Origin: JBGANR01 sp044222225
GTDB taxonomy: Bacteria > Actinomycetota > Actinomycetes > Mycobacteriales > Mycobacteriaceae
DNA: 64,000 nt
Reading direction: 5' to 3'
Assembly: GCA_044222225.1 (NCBI GenBank)
Contig: JBGANR010000005.1
Span: 124,001-188,000 of the forward strand
In this document: piece by piece, positions 7,160-17,417 of the stretch
Layout of the letters: the number at the start of each line of letters is the position of its first letter
How positions within the stretch are numbered: the stretch's first letter is position 1
The notes under the pieces: generated by a model
What the model saw: only the letters and a program-made list of their open reading frames with translations
Database searches by the model: none
What the model was told of the DNA's origin: nothing
Program-made: the position numbers and the translations under genes

Positions 7160-8427
7160 TCAGTCTCCGGCTAGATGCCCCAGCGAGACGACGTTGACAC
7201 CATCGGGCCGGGTATAGGAAGCGTCGCCTCCGGTCAGGACGTTCAGCGAGCACAGTTGGGAAGCCCGCTCCGCCGAGACCTTTCGCGCCAGCTTGGCCAG
7301 GTTGGCCGCGGCCGCATCGATCGCCTTGGCGCCACCCAGTTTGATCTCGAACGCCGCCCATCTGCCGTCCCGAAGTTCGACGATCGCGTCGACCTCCAGG
7401 TTGCTGCTGTCGCGATAGTGGAACACCTCACCCCCGTGAAACTGTGCGTACACCCGCAGATCTCGAACACACAGCGACTCGAAGAACAACCCGAACGCGG
7501 ACAGGTCGTCGAGCAGCCCTCGCGCCGACGTGCCGAGCGCCGCGACGGCGATCGAGGGGTCCACGAAGTGCCACTTCGGCTGAACCCGAAGCCGCACCCT
7601 CGACCGCAGGTGCGGCGCCCAAGCGGGTTGTTCCTCCACGACGAACGCCCTGGTCAGAGCGTCGATGTACCTGCGTACGGTCTGCGCGGAGACACCCGTC
7701 GACTCGGCACCGGCCACTGCGATGCCGGACTCTGCCGCCAACCTGGCCGCCGTCGCCTCGGTCGCCAGATTACGAGCCAACGCCCGCATGAGCGCCCGCA
7801 TCCGAATCGGATCGATCTCGATGTCGACCCCCGGCAGATCGATCCGCGCGATGTCATCGATATACGCCGCCAGATAATCACCGGGAGAACGTCTCCGCTG
7901 GGTGACGAGGGCGGGCCAGCCGCCACGTTCGATGAGTCGGGCGTAGTCTTCGACGGTGGGTCCCCGATTCCCGCGACGACACCACCGTCCAGCAGCACCG
8001 CGAACGGTACCGACTCGGTGCTGTCGCCGCTCTCGGTGAGCGTCATCGGTCGGAGCGTGACGCGCCGGAACCTCCCGGCACCGCTATGCCTCGTGATGTC
8101 GTCCGGAGGTGTCGCCGATCCGGTGAGGATGAACTGCCCCGGCTCAGCTCGTCGATCGACCTCGTGCCGCACCGCGTTCCAGACCGTAGGAGCCAGTTGC
8201 CACTCATCGATCAACCGGGGCACCTTGCCCTTGAGCACCGTCTGCGGCGACGTCTCGGCGACTGCCGCCACCTGCGGCGACGAGTCCAGACGCACCGAGC
8301 TCGCGGCGACCCGCAGGCCCGACGTCGTCTTACCGACCGCCCTGGGGCCCTGGATGATCACCGCTCCGAACGTCTCCAGGGCATCGCGCACCGTCTGATC
8401 GGCGAGACGCCTCCGATACTCGGCCAT
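7160..8427 (-). pseudogene. DUF4143-type AAA ATPase, single frameshift
   Basis: A homologue of the 2812-4077 ATPase. The first frame gives Walker A GPRAVGKTT and LIDEWQLAP. Near 7960 the coding sequence jumps to another frame (EDYARLIERGGWPALV onwards), which continues to the end with LEVDAIVELRDG and FEIKLGG. Restoring one C in the CCC at that point rejoins both halves into about 422 residues, almost the length of the first copy. It is either a recent pseudogene or an indel error in the sequence. The start at 8427 lies just after its own 23-bp array and six bases from TAGCGT, which suggests a leaderless promoter. Confidence 0.8.
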
Positions 8428-8437
8428 GCCCCGACGC

Positions 8438-8543
8438 TATCACTTCTGCACGAATCTGAGTATCACTCCTGCACGAATCTGAGTATCACTTCTGCACGAA
8501 TCTCAGTATCACTTCTGCACGAATCTCAGCATCACTTCTGCAC
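8438..8543 (-). repeat. 23-bp direct-repeat array before the second ATPase
   Basis: Four full 23-bp units starting at 8438, 8461, 8484 and 8507, plus a partial one from 8530. Read on the minus strand each contains GTGCAGAAGTGATACT followed by AGATTC. The units differ at only one or two bases. The array lies between accD4 and the ATPase start. It has the same period and an alignable AG-N-N-TCGT-N-CA core with the array at 2698-2811, and it is oriented toward its own ATPase. Confidence 0.85.
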
Positions 8544-8587
8544 ACGCCCGACGCCCCCACAAGCCGAGCGACTACGCATCGTCGCAG

Positions 8588-10138
8588 CTAGATCGGCATC
8601 AGGTAGTGCTTGCGCGGCGTGCGCTGCACGCGCTTGTCGCGCAGCACGGCCAGCGCCTTGCGGATCTCCAGGCGCGTCTGGGACGGCTCGATGACGGCGT
8701 CGATGTAGCCGCGCTCGGCGGCGAGGTACGGCGTCGCCATGAAGGCGTTGTAGAAGTCGATGAAGTCCCGTCGCACCTTCTCGGCCGCGTCGACGTCCAG
8801 GCCTTCGGTCTGCCGCCGGGTGAGGACGGCCGCCGCCGACTCCGCGCCCATGACGGCGATCTTGGCCGTCGGCCACGCGAAGTTGATGTCGGCGCCGAGT
8901 TGCTTGGAGCCCATCACGGCGTACGCGCCGCCGTAGGCCTTGCGGACGACCACCGTGATCTTCGGGACGTCGGCCTCGACGTAGGCGTAGAGGAAACGTC
9001 CGGAGCGCCGGATCGTCGCCTTCTCCTCCTCGACGAAACCCGGCATGATGCCCGGGGTGTCGACCAGGAAGACGAGCGGGATGCCGAACGCGTTGCAGAT
9101 CCGGACGAACCGCGTCGCCTTCTCCGAGCTGTCCGTGTCGAGCGTCCCGGCGAGCACGGCCGGCTGGTTGGCGACGACGCCGACCGAGCGCCCGTCGACC
9201 CGCACGAAACCGGTGAGGATGTTCGGCGCCCACAGCTCCGAGATCTCGTGGAACTCACCGTCGTCGAACAGCCGCATGATGATGTCGCGCATGTCGTAGC
9301 CGGCGTTGTCGTTGTCCGGCAGGAACGTGTCGAGCAGCAGGTCCGAATCCGTCACCTCCGGCTCCAGCCCCGGGTTGACGATCGGCGGCTGCTCGTGCGC
9401 GCTCGACGGCATGAACTGGAGGTACTCGCGCACCCACTCGAAGGCGTCGTGCTCGGTCTCGGCCAGGTGATGGATGTTGCCACGCCGGGCCTGGGCGACG
9501 GAACCGCCGAGGTCCTCGGGGGTGACGTCCTCGCCCGTCATCTGCTTGAGGACGTCCGGTCCGGTGACGAACATGTAGCTGCGGTCCTTGACGCCGACGA
9601 GGATGTCGGAGTTCGCCGGGTGGTAGACGGCGCCGCCCGCGCACTTGCCGAGGATGAGCGAGACCTGCGGCGTCAGGCCCGAGAGCAGGTCGTTGCGTCG
9701 GCCCATCTCGGCGTACCAGGCGAGCGAGGTGACGGCGTCCTGGATCCGGGCGCCGGCCGAATCGTTGATGCCGACCATCGGGCAGCCGATCTTGCCCGCG
9801 AACTCCATGAGCGCGCTGACCTTGCGGCCGAACATCTCGCCGACCGTGCCGCCGAACACCGTCTGGTCGTGACTGAACGCGGCGACCGGCCGGCCGTGGA
9901 CGAGCCCGTGCCCGGTGACGACGCCGTCGCCGTAGCCCGAATCAGCGGCACCCGGCATCTTGGCCAACTGCCCGATCTCGACGAAGGTGCCGTGATCGAA
10001 CAACATGTGCAGCCGCTCACGCGGCGACGGGATCCCCTTGCGGGCCCGCTTCGCGATCGCCCGCTCGCCGCCGGGCTCCTTGGCCAGCTCCAGCTTGGCG
10101 CGCAGCTCCCGCAACTTGCCCGCGGTGGTGTCGGACAC
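8588..10138 (-). CDS. accD4: Acyl-CoA carboxylase beta subunit AccD4
   Basis: 516 aa carboxyltransferase subunit. It has the biotin-dependent carboxyltransferase fold in two halves: residues to about 250 with GINDSAGARIQDAV and GKCAGGAVYHPA, then the second half with FLVDTPGIMPG and KAYGGAYAVMGSK. In mycolate makers AccD4 works with AccA3 (and AccD5/AccE) to carboxylate long-chain acyl-CoA, giving the extender unit used by Pks13. The position directly downstream of pks13 supports the name. The GTG at 10138 follows GGGGAGG by seven bases; 79 bases separate it from the pks13 stop. Confidence 0.95.
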   Translation of the reverse strand: MSDTTAGKLRELRAKLELAKEPGGERAIAKRARKGIPSPRERLHMLFDHGTFVEIGQLAKMPGAADSGYGDGVVTGHGLVHGRPVAAFSHDQTVFGGTVGEMFGRKVSALMEFAGKIGCPMVGINDSAGARIQDAVTSLAWYAEMGRRNDLLSGLTPQVSLILGKCAGGAVYHPANSDILVGVKDRSYMFVTGPDVLKQMTGEDVTPEDLGGSVAQARRGNIHHLAETEHDAFEWVREYLQFMPSSAHEQPPIVNPGLEPEVTDSDLLLDTFLPDNDNAGYDMRDIIMRLFDDGEFHEISELWAPNILTGFVRVDGRSVGVVANQPAVLAGTLDTDSSEKATRFVRICNAFGIPLVFLVDTPGIMPGFVEEEKATIRRSGRFLYAYVEADVPKITVVVRKAYGGAYAVMGSKQLGADINFAWPTAKIAVMGAESAAAVLTRRQTEGLDVDAAEKVRRDFIDFYNAFMATPYLAAERGYIDAVIEPSQTRLEIRKALAVLRDKRVQRTPRKHYLMPI

Positions 10139-10217
10139 GAAGGCTCCTCCCCTGCTCTGCTAGATGATTGATTCCCGGACGGGTCACGTGGGCGCGTCGG
10201 CTCCGACCATCCGGCGA

Positions 10218-13200
10218 CTAGTCGCCCAGCCGGCCGAGACGGCGGCTGAGGTCGGCACCGATGCGGCCGATGTACGGCTCGTCGACGATCGCGATGTGAT
10301 CGCCGCCGATGTGGATGACCTCCAGATCGTCGACGTAGCGTCCCCAGCTGCCGTCGGGCTCGACGTCGCCCCACCGCGGCTCCAGGACGACGGCGTCCGC
10401 GTGCATCTTCTCGGCGCGATAGAGCACCACCTTGCCGTCGTACCGCTGCGGCTTCGCCGTCGCGAGCACCCGGTTGTCGATGAACGACGTCCGCTGGTGC
10501 TCGATGATGCCGCCGGGGATCTTCACCGAGCTCATCGCGAGCATCTCGATGAGCAGCGTGATCTGCCCCTCGTCGTCCGCCTCCACCAGCCGGTCCATCG
10601 GGATCGGGATGTCGTCGTCGAGGTTGTAGTTGCCCTTGGCGAAGGTGAGGTAGCGCTCCAGCCGGGCGCGCTTCTGCTCCCGCGTCTCCTCGGAGTCGTC
10701 GGCCGGCATGACGGCGTCGATGAGCCCGACGAACGCGACCTCGTGTCCCAGCTCGCGCAGCTGATGCGCGGCGCCGTAGGCCAGCGCGCCGCCGAGTGAC
10801 CAGCCGACGAGGACGTACGGCCCCTCCGGCTGCAGTTCGAGGATCTTCGGCACGTACTGGCGCACGCGCTCCTCGATGGAGCCCTCGACGCGCTCGAAAC
10901 CGTAGATCGGGACGTCGGTCGGCAGGGTGCGGACGAGGGCGTCGTACGCCATCGTCGAGCCGCCGGCCGGGTGGAAGAGCAGCACTGGCGTCCGCGCGGA
11001 GCCGGGAGTCGGCTCGCGCAGCGTCCGGACGAAGCCGTCGATGCCGTCGCCCTCGAGCTTCTCGCGGACGTAGCCTGCCATCGTCTCGATGGTGTCGGAG
11101 TCGATGACGTCCTCAACGTCGATCTCCGCGCCGAGCCGCTCGGACAGCCGATCGGCGAGCGCCTGGGCGACCGACTCCGGCAGCACCGGCAGCGGGTTGA
11201 AGATGCCCTTGGCTGACGTCTTGGTGACGATCGCGTAGGTGGCGAACGTCAGGCGCTCGGCGGCGTCGCGCGGCGGCACGTCGACGCCGGCCGCGGTGGC
11301 GACGGCGGCCTGGTCGAAGGTGTCGACGGGCGCCGCGGCGGGGGTCGGCGCGGCGGCCGGCTCAGTCACTGCGGCCGACTCGGGCTCCGGCACGACCGGC
11401 GACTCCGGCTCGGCCACAGCCGCCGGCTCAGGCTCGGCGACGGCCAGCTCGGCAGCGGGCTCCTCGGCCACGGCCGCCGGCTCCGCAACCGGCTCAGGCT
11501 CCGCCTCGGACGCCCCTTCCGCCGACGCCCGCTCCTTCTCGGCCAGATAGGCCTCGATCTCCTCGGGGCTCGGCAGCTCGCCGCCCGCACCCTGGTGCTC
11601 GGCAAGCGCCGCGACGGCCTCGCGATTGTCGACCGCGTACGTGACGAACCGGGCGACGTCATGCAGGTTCGCGTCACGCATCGCCTGCAGTTGGAGCTGC
11701 GGGATGTCGAACTCGTACTCGACGCGGTTCTTGATCCGCATGCCCATGAGCGAGTCGAGCCCGAGGTCGATGAGCGGGATCTCACGCGGCAGGTCCTCGG
11801 GCTCGTAGCCCATCGACTCGGCGACGATCGTCGCCAGCCTGTCCTCCACCGATTCGCCGGACGCCGGATCCCAGCGCGCGCCGGCGTCCTCGACGACCTC
11901 GCCGAGATCCTCGACGCGCTGGTCGCCGTACTCGACGGGCGCGGCCACCACGGCGGCGGCGACGGGCGCGGACGCCGCGTCGTCCGCGACGACGGCCTCG
12001 AAGATCCGCCGGAAGCCCCCCTGCTCCCGGGCGTCGACGACGATCGACGCGCCGCCGAGGTGCGGCGTCAGCGTCGTGGTCACCGATTCGGCCGCACCGA
12101 GCTCGCCGAGCACGCTCGACGCCGTCAGCACGGGCGCGGTGAGCACCTGACGGGCCGCGGCGAGGGCCAGTTCGGCGGGCGCGCCGACCGCGGTCGGGAC
12201 GGCCTGCCAGGCGTGTCGGCCGTCCGGCAGCGCGACGTGCGCACCGGGAGCGCGCAGCACCCCCGCCGAGCCGATCCGCGCCGTCAGCCACAGCCGCTTG
12301 CGGTTCCAGCGCGTCCGCGGCAGGTCGGCGTACTCGCCGGAGCCGTAGAGCGATGCGACGTCGACGGCGTGCCCGTGGACGTACAGCTTGGCCAGCGCGG
12401 TGACGACGCCGTCGTTCTCGTCGGCCTTGCGACGCAGCGTCTCGACCAGCTCGGCGTCGGTGATGCCGGCGCCGTACGTGGTCGCGGCGATGGACAGCAG
12501 CACGACCGGGTTCGGCGAGAGCTCGACGAAGGTCCGGTGGCCGTCCTCGACGGCCCGCGTCACGGCCTGCACGAACCACACCGAGTGCCGCAACCCCTTG
12601 GTCCAGTACTCGATGTCGTGCACGGGAGCGCTGCCGGGCCGGAAGAACGCCTCGCGGTGCACGCTGCTGTAGAGGCCGGTCTCGATCGGCCGCGCCTCGA
12701 TGCCCGCCAGCTCATAGGCGAGCTCGCCGAGCAGCGGGTCCGTCTGACTGGTGTGGCTGGCGCCCTTGGTCTGCAACTTGCGGGCCAGCTTGCCCTCGCC
12801 CTCGCAACGGGCGACGATCGCGTCGATCTGCTCGGCCGGGCCGCCCACCACGGTGTGCGTCGGCGCCGCGTAGACGCAGATCTCCAGGTCGGGATACTCC
12901 GCGACCACCGCGCCGATCTCGCCGGCGCTGTACTCGACGAGCGCCATGTACCGGACGAGGTCGCCGGTCAGCATCGCCTCGCCCTCACCCATCAGCCGGC
13001 TGCGCGCGCAGATGACGCGCACCGCGTCGGCGAGCGAGAGACCGCCGGTGAGGTAGGCGCCGGTCGCCTCGCCCATCGAGTGCGGGACGACGACGCCGGG
13101 CTCGGCCCCGTGGTGCCGCAGCAGCCCGATGAGGCCGACCTGGATGGCGAAGATGCCGATCTGCGAGGTCTCGACGCCGTACGTCACCTCGTCGTCGAGG

Positions 13201-15350
13201 AACTGCGCGACGATCGAGTACCCGGTCTCGTTCTCGATCAGCGCGTCGACCTCGTCGAGCGCTGTGGCGAAGACGGGATTCTCCTGGTACAGCTGCTTGG
13301 CCATCTTGCGGTGCTGGCTCCCGAAGCCGGACAGCACCCACACGGCCGACGCCGAATCGGGCGCGTCGGCCGAGAACACAAGCGGGCTCGCCTTGCCCTC
13401 GGCGACGGCGCGCAGGCCCTTGACGGCGTCGGCGTGGCCGCGTGCCATGACGACGGCGCGCGAGCGGCCGTGATTGCGCCGCGCGAGCGTGCGCCCGACG
13501 GCCGTCAGCGACGCGGCCTGCCCGGCCGGCGTCTCGAGCCAATCGGCGAGGTCGGCGGCGGCCGCGCGTCGGCGCGACGGCAGGAAACCGGACACGACGA
13601 GCGGCGTCAACGCGCCCGGGACGGCGCAGGGCGCGAAATCAGCAGCCGGCTCGTCGGCCGGGGTCTCCGGATCCACAAGATCCGACGGCAGCGGCTCCCG
13701 GACGACGATGTGCGCGTTGGTTCCGGAGAAGCCGAAACCGGATACGCCGGCCACCGCGTGCCCGCTGTAGCGCGGCCACTCGGTGTTCTCGGCGACCACG
13801 GTGATGTGGTCCTGCTCGAACTGGATGTACGGATTCGGCTTGTTGAAGTGCAGGTTCCGCGGGATGACGCCCGCGCCGATCGCGAGCACCGTCTTGGCCA
13901 GCGCGGCGGCACCCGCCCCGGATTCGAGGTGCCCGAAGTTGGTCTTCGCCGAGCCGAGCAGCAGCGGCAGGTGGGCGTCGCGGCCCCGCCCGACGACGCG
14001 GCCGAGGGCACCCGCCTCGATGGGGTCGCCGAGGATGGTGCCGGTGCCGTGCGCCTCGACGTAGTCGACGTCCCGCGGCACGATGCCGGCGTCGCGATAG
14101 GCGGCCCGCAGCACCGCGGCCTGCGCCTCCGGGTTCGGGGCGGGCAGACCGTTGCTGCGGCCGTCGGAGTTGACGGCCGAGCCGGCCACGACCGCGAGGA
14201 TCGGGTCGCCGTCCCGGCGCGCGTCGGCGACGCGCTTGAGCACGAACAGCCCGCCGCCCTCGCCGCGGATCATGCCGTCGGCGTCGTCGGAGAACGCGCG
14301 GATGCGCTTGTTCGCGGCCTGCGCGCCGATCTTGTCGAAGCCGAGCGTCGCCGCCGGCGCGAGGATCATGTTGACGCCGCCCGCGATGGCGACGTCGGAC
14401 TCGCCCGAGCGCAGGCTGCGGACGGCCTGGTGCACCGCGACCAGCGACGACGAGCACGCCGTGTCGAGGGTGACGGCCGGGCCGTGGAAGTCGAAGTAGT
14501 AGCTGACGCGGCCGGCGATGACGGCCGACTGCGTACCCGTCAGCGCGTAGGCGGACGTGTCGCCGTTCGACTCCGGATCGGAGACCGCGAGCAGCTGGTA
14601 GTCGTTCGTCGAGCTGCCGATGAAGACGCCGACGTTGCCGCCCTTGAGCTCGGACGCCGGAATGCGGCTGTTCTCCAGCGCCTCCCACGTCAGCTCGAGG
14701 GCGAGCCGCTGCTGCGGATCGACCATCTCGACCTCGCGCGGGCTCATCTGGAAGAAGTCGGCGTCGAAGCCGGTGACGTCGTCGAGGTAGCCGCCCGCGG
14801 TGTTGGCCGCGGCGATGGTCGCCGCGAGCGCCGGGTCGCACCTGAACTCGGTCCACCGGTCGTCCGGCAGCTCGCGGACGCCGTCGCCGCCGGTGAGCAG
14901 GAACTCCCACGTCGACTCCGGCGTCCGGCCGGCGCCGGGGAACCGCGTCGAGAGGCCGACGATCGCGATGTCGTCGGCGGCGGTGCGATCAGGCCGCAGG
15001 TAGTCGCCGTCCGCGACGGCGTCGGTGTCCGTCTCCGGCTCACCCTCGACGATCCGCGTGGCCAGCGCCGCGATCGTCGGATGCTGGTAGGCGACCGTCG
15101 CCGTGAGGACGACGCCCAGGCGGTCCTCGATGTCGCCCGAGAGCGTCACGGCGTCCCGGCTGGAGAGGCCGAACTCCTCCATCGGACGCTCGTCGGAGAT
15201 CGCCGACGCGGGCTGCCCCGTCGCATTCGAGACCCACGCGCGCAGCCATTCGCGCACCTCGGACACGGACATGCCCGCGACGCGCGCCCCGTCGTCGTCG
15301 AACCGTACGTCTTCGGACCGGGAAGTGCCTGCGTCGCGTGCTTCTGTCAT
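10218..15350 (-). CDS. pks13: Mycolic acid condensing polyketide synthase Pks13
   Basis: 1710 aa, close to the known length. Domain order is the Pks13 hallmark: N-terminal ACP (FGLSSRDAV, carrier Ser about 64), KS with DTACSSS (Cys about 299) and His in EAHGTGT and KTNFGH, AT with HSMGEATG, a second ACP (LGLDSLMGM), a long Pro/Ala/Glu-rich linker, and a C-terminal thioesterase with GWSLGG. It condenses the FadD32-activated meromycolate with the carboxylated acyl chain to the beta-keto precursor of mycolic acids. I place the start at the ATG at 15350 because GGAGAGAC precedes it; the frame stays open 17 codons upstream. fadD32 lies 79 bases upstream. Confidence 0.97.
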   Translation of the reverse strand: MTEARDAGTSRSEDVRFDDDGARVAGMSVSEVREWLRAWVSNATGQPASAISDERPMEEFGLSSRDAVTLSGDIEDRLGVVLTATVAYQHPTIAALATRIVEGEPETDTDAVADGDYLRPDRTAADDIAIVGLSTRFPGAGRTPESTWEFLLTGGDGVRELPDDRWTEFRCDPALAATIAAANTAGGYLDDVTGFDADFFQMSPREVEMVDPQQRLALELTWEALENSRIPASELKGGNVGVFIGSSTNDYQLLAVSDPESNGDTSAYALTGTQSAVIAGRVSYYFDFHGPAVTLDTACSSSLVAVHQAVRSLRSGESDVAIAGGVNMILAPAATLGFDKIGAQAANKRIRAFSDDADGMIRGEGGGLFVLKRVADARRDGDPILAVVAGSAVNSDGRSNGLPAPNPEAQAAVLRAAYRDAGIVPRDVDYVEAHGTGTILGDPIEAGALGRVVGRGRDAHLPLLLGSAKTNFGHLESGAGAAALAKTVLAIGAGVIPRNLHFNKPNPYIQFEQDHITVVAENTEWPRYSGHAVAGVSGFGFSGTNAHIVVREPLPSDLVDPETPADEPAADFAPCAVPGALTPLVVSGFLPSRRRAAAADLADWLETPAGQAASLTAVGRTLARRNHGRSRAVVMARGHADAVKGLRAVAEGKASPLVFSADAPDSASAVWVLSGFGSQHRKMAKQLYQENPVFATALDEVDALIENETGYSIVAQFLDDEVTYGVETSQIGIFAIQVGLIGLLRHHGAEPGVVVPHSMGEATGAYLTGGLSLADAVRVICARSRLMGEGEAMLTGDLVRYMALVEYSAGEIGAVVAEYPDLEICVYAAPTHTVVGGPAEQIDAIVARCEGEGKLARKLQTKGASHTSQTDPLLGELAYELAGIEARPIETGLYSSVHREAFFRPGSAPVHDIEYWTKGLRHSVWFVQAVTRAVEDGHRTFVELSPNPVVLLSIAATTYGAGITDAELVETLRRKADENDGVVTALAKLYVHGHAVDVASLYGSGEYADLPRTRWNRKRLWLTARIGSAGVLRAPGAHVALPDGRHAWQAVPTAVGAPAELALAAARQVLTAPVLTASSVLGELGAAESVTTTLTPHLGGASIVVDAREQGGFRRIFEAVVADDAASAPVAAAVVAAPVEYGDQRVEDLGEVVEDAGARWDPASGESVEDRLATIVAESMGYEPEDLPREIPLIDLGLDSLMGMRIKNRVEYEFDIPQLQLQAMRDANLHDVARFVTYAVDNREAVAALAEHQGAGGELPSPEEIEAYLAEKERASAEGASEAEPEPVAEPAAVAEEPAAELAVAEPEPAAVAEPESPVVPEPESAAVTEPAAAPTPAAAPVDTFDQAAVATAAGVDVPPRDAAERLTFATYAIVTKTSAKGIFNPLPVLPESVAQALADRLSERLGAEIDVEDVIDSDTIETMAGYVREKLEGDGIDGFVRTLREPTPGSARTPVLLFHPAGGSTMAYDALVRTLPTDVPIYGFERVEGSIEERVRQYVPKILELQPEGPYVLVGWSLGGALAYGAAHQLRELGHEVAFVGLIDAVMPADDSEETREQKRARLERYLTFAKGNYNLDDDIPIPMDRLVEADDEGQITLLIEMLAMSSVKIPGGIIEHQRTSFIDNRVLATAKPQRYDGKVVLYRAEKMHADAVVLEPRWGDVEPDGSWGRYVDDLEVIHIGGDHIAIVDEPYIGRIGADLSRRLGRLGD

Positions 15351-15429
15351 GTCTCTCCGTGGTCGCGGACGACCCTCGGCGCCGGCCGGCGGACCGTGCA
15401 ACGGCCGCTCGGCGTCGATCGCCGGGGCG

Positions 15430-17325
15430 TCAGTCGTCGGTGGTCGTGGCGGCGTCCGGGAACGCCGTCTGCGTGTAGCCGCCGCGAAGCGTCCCGTCGG
15501 TGTAGGCGGCCTTCGTCGCGCGTCGCGCGATCTTGCCGCTCGACGTGCGCGGGATGGATCCGGCCGGGACGAGCAGGATGTCCCGCACCATGACGCCGTG
15601 CCGCTGCGCGACCGTCGTGCGGATCTTGCCTGCGACCATCGCCTCGTCCTGCTTGCGGCCGGCCCGCTCGGCGATGATGACGAGCTGCTCGGACGCGTCC
15701 GCCGGGTCGTAGGTGAGGCCGCTCGTCGACTGCGCGAAGACCTCGGCGGGCAGCTCGTTGGCCGGCACCGCGAACGCCGCGACGAAGCCCGGACGCACCG
15801 CGTCCGTGGCCTGCTGCGCGCTGTACTCCAGGTCCTGCGGGTAGTGGTTGCGGCCGTCGACGATGACGAGGTCCTTGACGCGGCCCGTGATGTACAGCTC
15901 GCCGTCGAGGTAGCAGCCGAAGTCGCCGGTGCGCAGCCAGCGCCCGTTGTCCGGGGCGCCCTCGGCGTGGCTGCCCTCGGGCAGCACCGTCGTGAGGCGG
16001 TTCCGGAAGGTCTCGTCCGTCTCCCGCTCGCGTCCCCAGTAGCCGACGCCGAGGTTCTCGCCGTTGAGCCAGATCTCGCCGACGTGACCGTCGGGCTGCT
16101 CGCCGAAGGTCACCGGGTCGACGATCGCGGCCCATTGGCAGCGCGCGACCTGACCGCACGAGACCTGCGCCACGGCACCCTCGGCCGTCTCGTCGACGAG
16201 CCGGAAACGGCCCTTGTTGAGCTCGGCGCGGTCCACCCAGATCACCCGGGCCTCGGCGTCGCGGTCTGTCGACGCGACGAAGAGCGTCGCCTCCGCCATG
16301 CCGTAGGACGGCTTGATCGCCGTCTTCGGCAGGCCGTAGGGCGCGAACGCCTCGTTGAACTTGCGCATCGACGCGACCGTCACCGGCTCGCTGCCGTTGA
16401 CGAGGCCGATGACGTTGGAGAGGTCGAGCTCCTCGCCCTCCTTCGGCGCACCGCGCAGCGCGGCGTGCTCGAACGCGAAGTTCGGCGCGGCCGCGAACGT
16501 CTCGGCGCCGTCGGCCTCGGCCGCGAGCTCGTGGATCCAGCGACCCGGCCGGCGCACGAACGCCAGCGGGCTCATGATCGTGATGTACCGGCCGCCGATC
16601 GCGGGCAGGATGACGGTGAGCAGGCCCATGTCATGGAACATCGGCAGCCAGGTGACGGCCCTGCTGCGCTGTCCGAGGCCTATCGAATCGGCCATCTGCA
16701 CGGCGTTCGTCATCACCGAGCGATAGGTGATCTCGACGCCGGCCGGCGTCCGGGTGGAGCCGGAGGTGTACTGCAGGTAGGCGATGTCCTCCTGCGCGGG
16801 CTCGGGCTTGACCCAGCTCTCGCCGACGGTGTCCGGGACGGCGTCGACCACGATCACCCGCGGCCGGTCCTTGGCGGGCCGGTCGGAGAAGAACGTCCGG
16901 ACGCCCGCGGCGGCCTTCGCCGACGTGAGGATCACCGTCGGCTCGCAGTCGCCGAGGACGGCGTGCAGCCTGTCGATCTGGCCGGGCTCGTCGGGGTCGA
17001 ACAGCGGAACCGCGATGACGCCGCCGAAGAGACAGCCGAAGAACGCGACCACGTACTCCAGACCCTGTGGGGCGAGGATCGCCACCCGGTCGCCCGGCTT
17101 CGCCACCTGCTGCAATCGGGCCGCGACGGCCCGCAGCCGCTTGCCGAACTGCGACCAGGTCAGCTCCTGTGGATCACCGTCCCGCTCGCGGCTGTAGTCG
17201 ATGAAGCGGTATGCCAGTTCTTCACCGTTATCCAAGGAATTACGGTGGACGTAATCGACAAGTGTTGCATCATCGACGTAGATGTTGCCCTTCTCATCGA
17301 GGAACTGCGCGATCTCCCGATTCAT
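15430..17325 (-). CDS. fadD32: Long-chain fatty acid--AMP ligase FadD32
   Basis: 631 aa adenylating enzyme of the FAAL type. The AMP-binding signature YTSGSTRTPAGVEITYRSV, the WLPMFHDMGL element, the RTGDFGCYLDGELYITGR hinge region and the C-terminal lysine in SSGKIARRA are all present. It activates meromycolic acids as acyl-AMP and loads the N-terminal ACP of Pks13. The gene lies immediately upstream of pks13 in the same orientation. The ATG at 17325 has AGGAG five bases upstream. Confidence 0.96.
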   Translation of the reverse strand: MNREIAQFLDEKGNIYVDDATLVDYVHRNSLDNGEELAYRFIDYSRERDGDPQELTWSQFGKRLRAVAARLQQVAKPGDRVAILAPQGLEYVVAFFGCLFGGVIAVPLFDPDEPGQIDRLHAVLGDCEPTVILTSAKAAAGVRTFFSDRPAKDRPRVIVVDAVPDTVGESWVKPEPAQEDIAYLQYTSGSTRTPAGVEITYRSVMTNAVQMADSIGLGQRSRAVTWLPMFHDMGLLTVILPAIGGRYITIMSPLAFVRRPGRWIHELAAEADGAETFAAAPNFAFEHAALRGAPKEGEELDLSNVIGLVNGSEPVTVASMRKFNEAFAPYGLPKTAIKPSYGMAEATLFVASTDRDAEARVIWVDRAELNKGRFRLVDETAEGAVAQVSCGQVARCQWAAIVDPVTFGEQPDGHVGEIWLNGENLGVGYWGRERETDETFRNRLTTVLPEGSHAEGAPDNGRWLRTGDFGCYLDGELYITGRVKDLVIVDGRNHYPQDLEYSAQQATDAVRPGFVAAFAVPANELPAEVFAQSTSGLTYDPADASEQLVIIAERAGRKQDEAMVAGKIRTTVAQRHGVMVRDILLVPAGSIPRTSSGKIARRATKAAYTDGTLRGGYTQTAFPDAATTTDD

Positions 17326-17417
17326 TCACACTCCTGCCCGGCCACGTGGTCTGAAAATCTTTCGCATTCTAGCGATCCGCCGACATCCCACGAATGCGAT
17401 CAGGAGCGGCGCACACG

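Noticed and set aside
7940..7970. Programmed -1 frameshift in the second ATPase
   Set aside because: No slippery X-XXY-YYZ heptamer in the right frame and no clear downstream stem; the intact homologue needs no shift.
11595..15593. A 1.3-kb-codon open frame antisense to pks13
   Set aside because: High GC opens long frames on the opposite strand; the product is Arg/Gly-rich low complexity and pks13 on the other strand is certain. The same applies to long antisense frames over accD4, the helicase and the decarboxylase.
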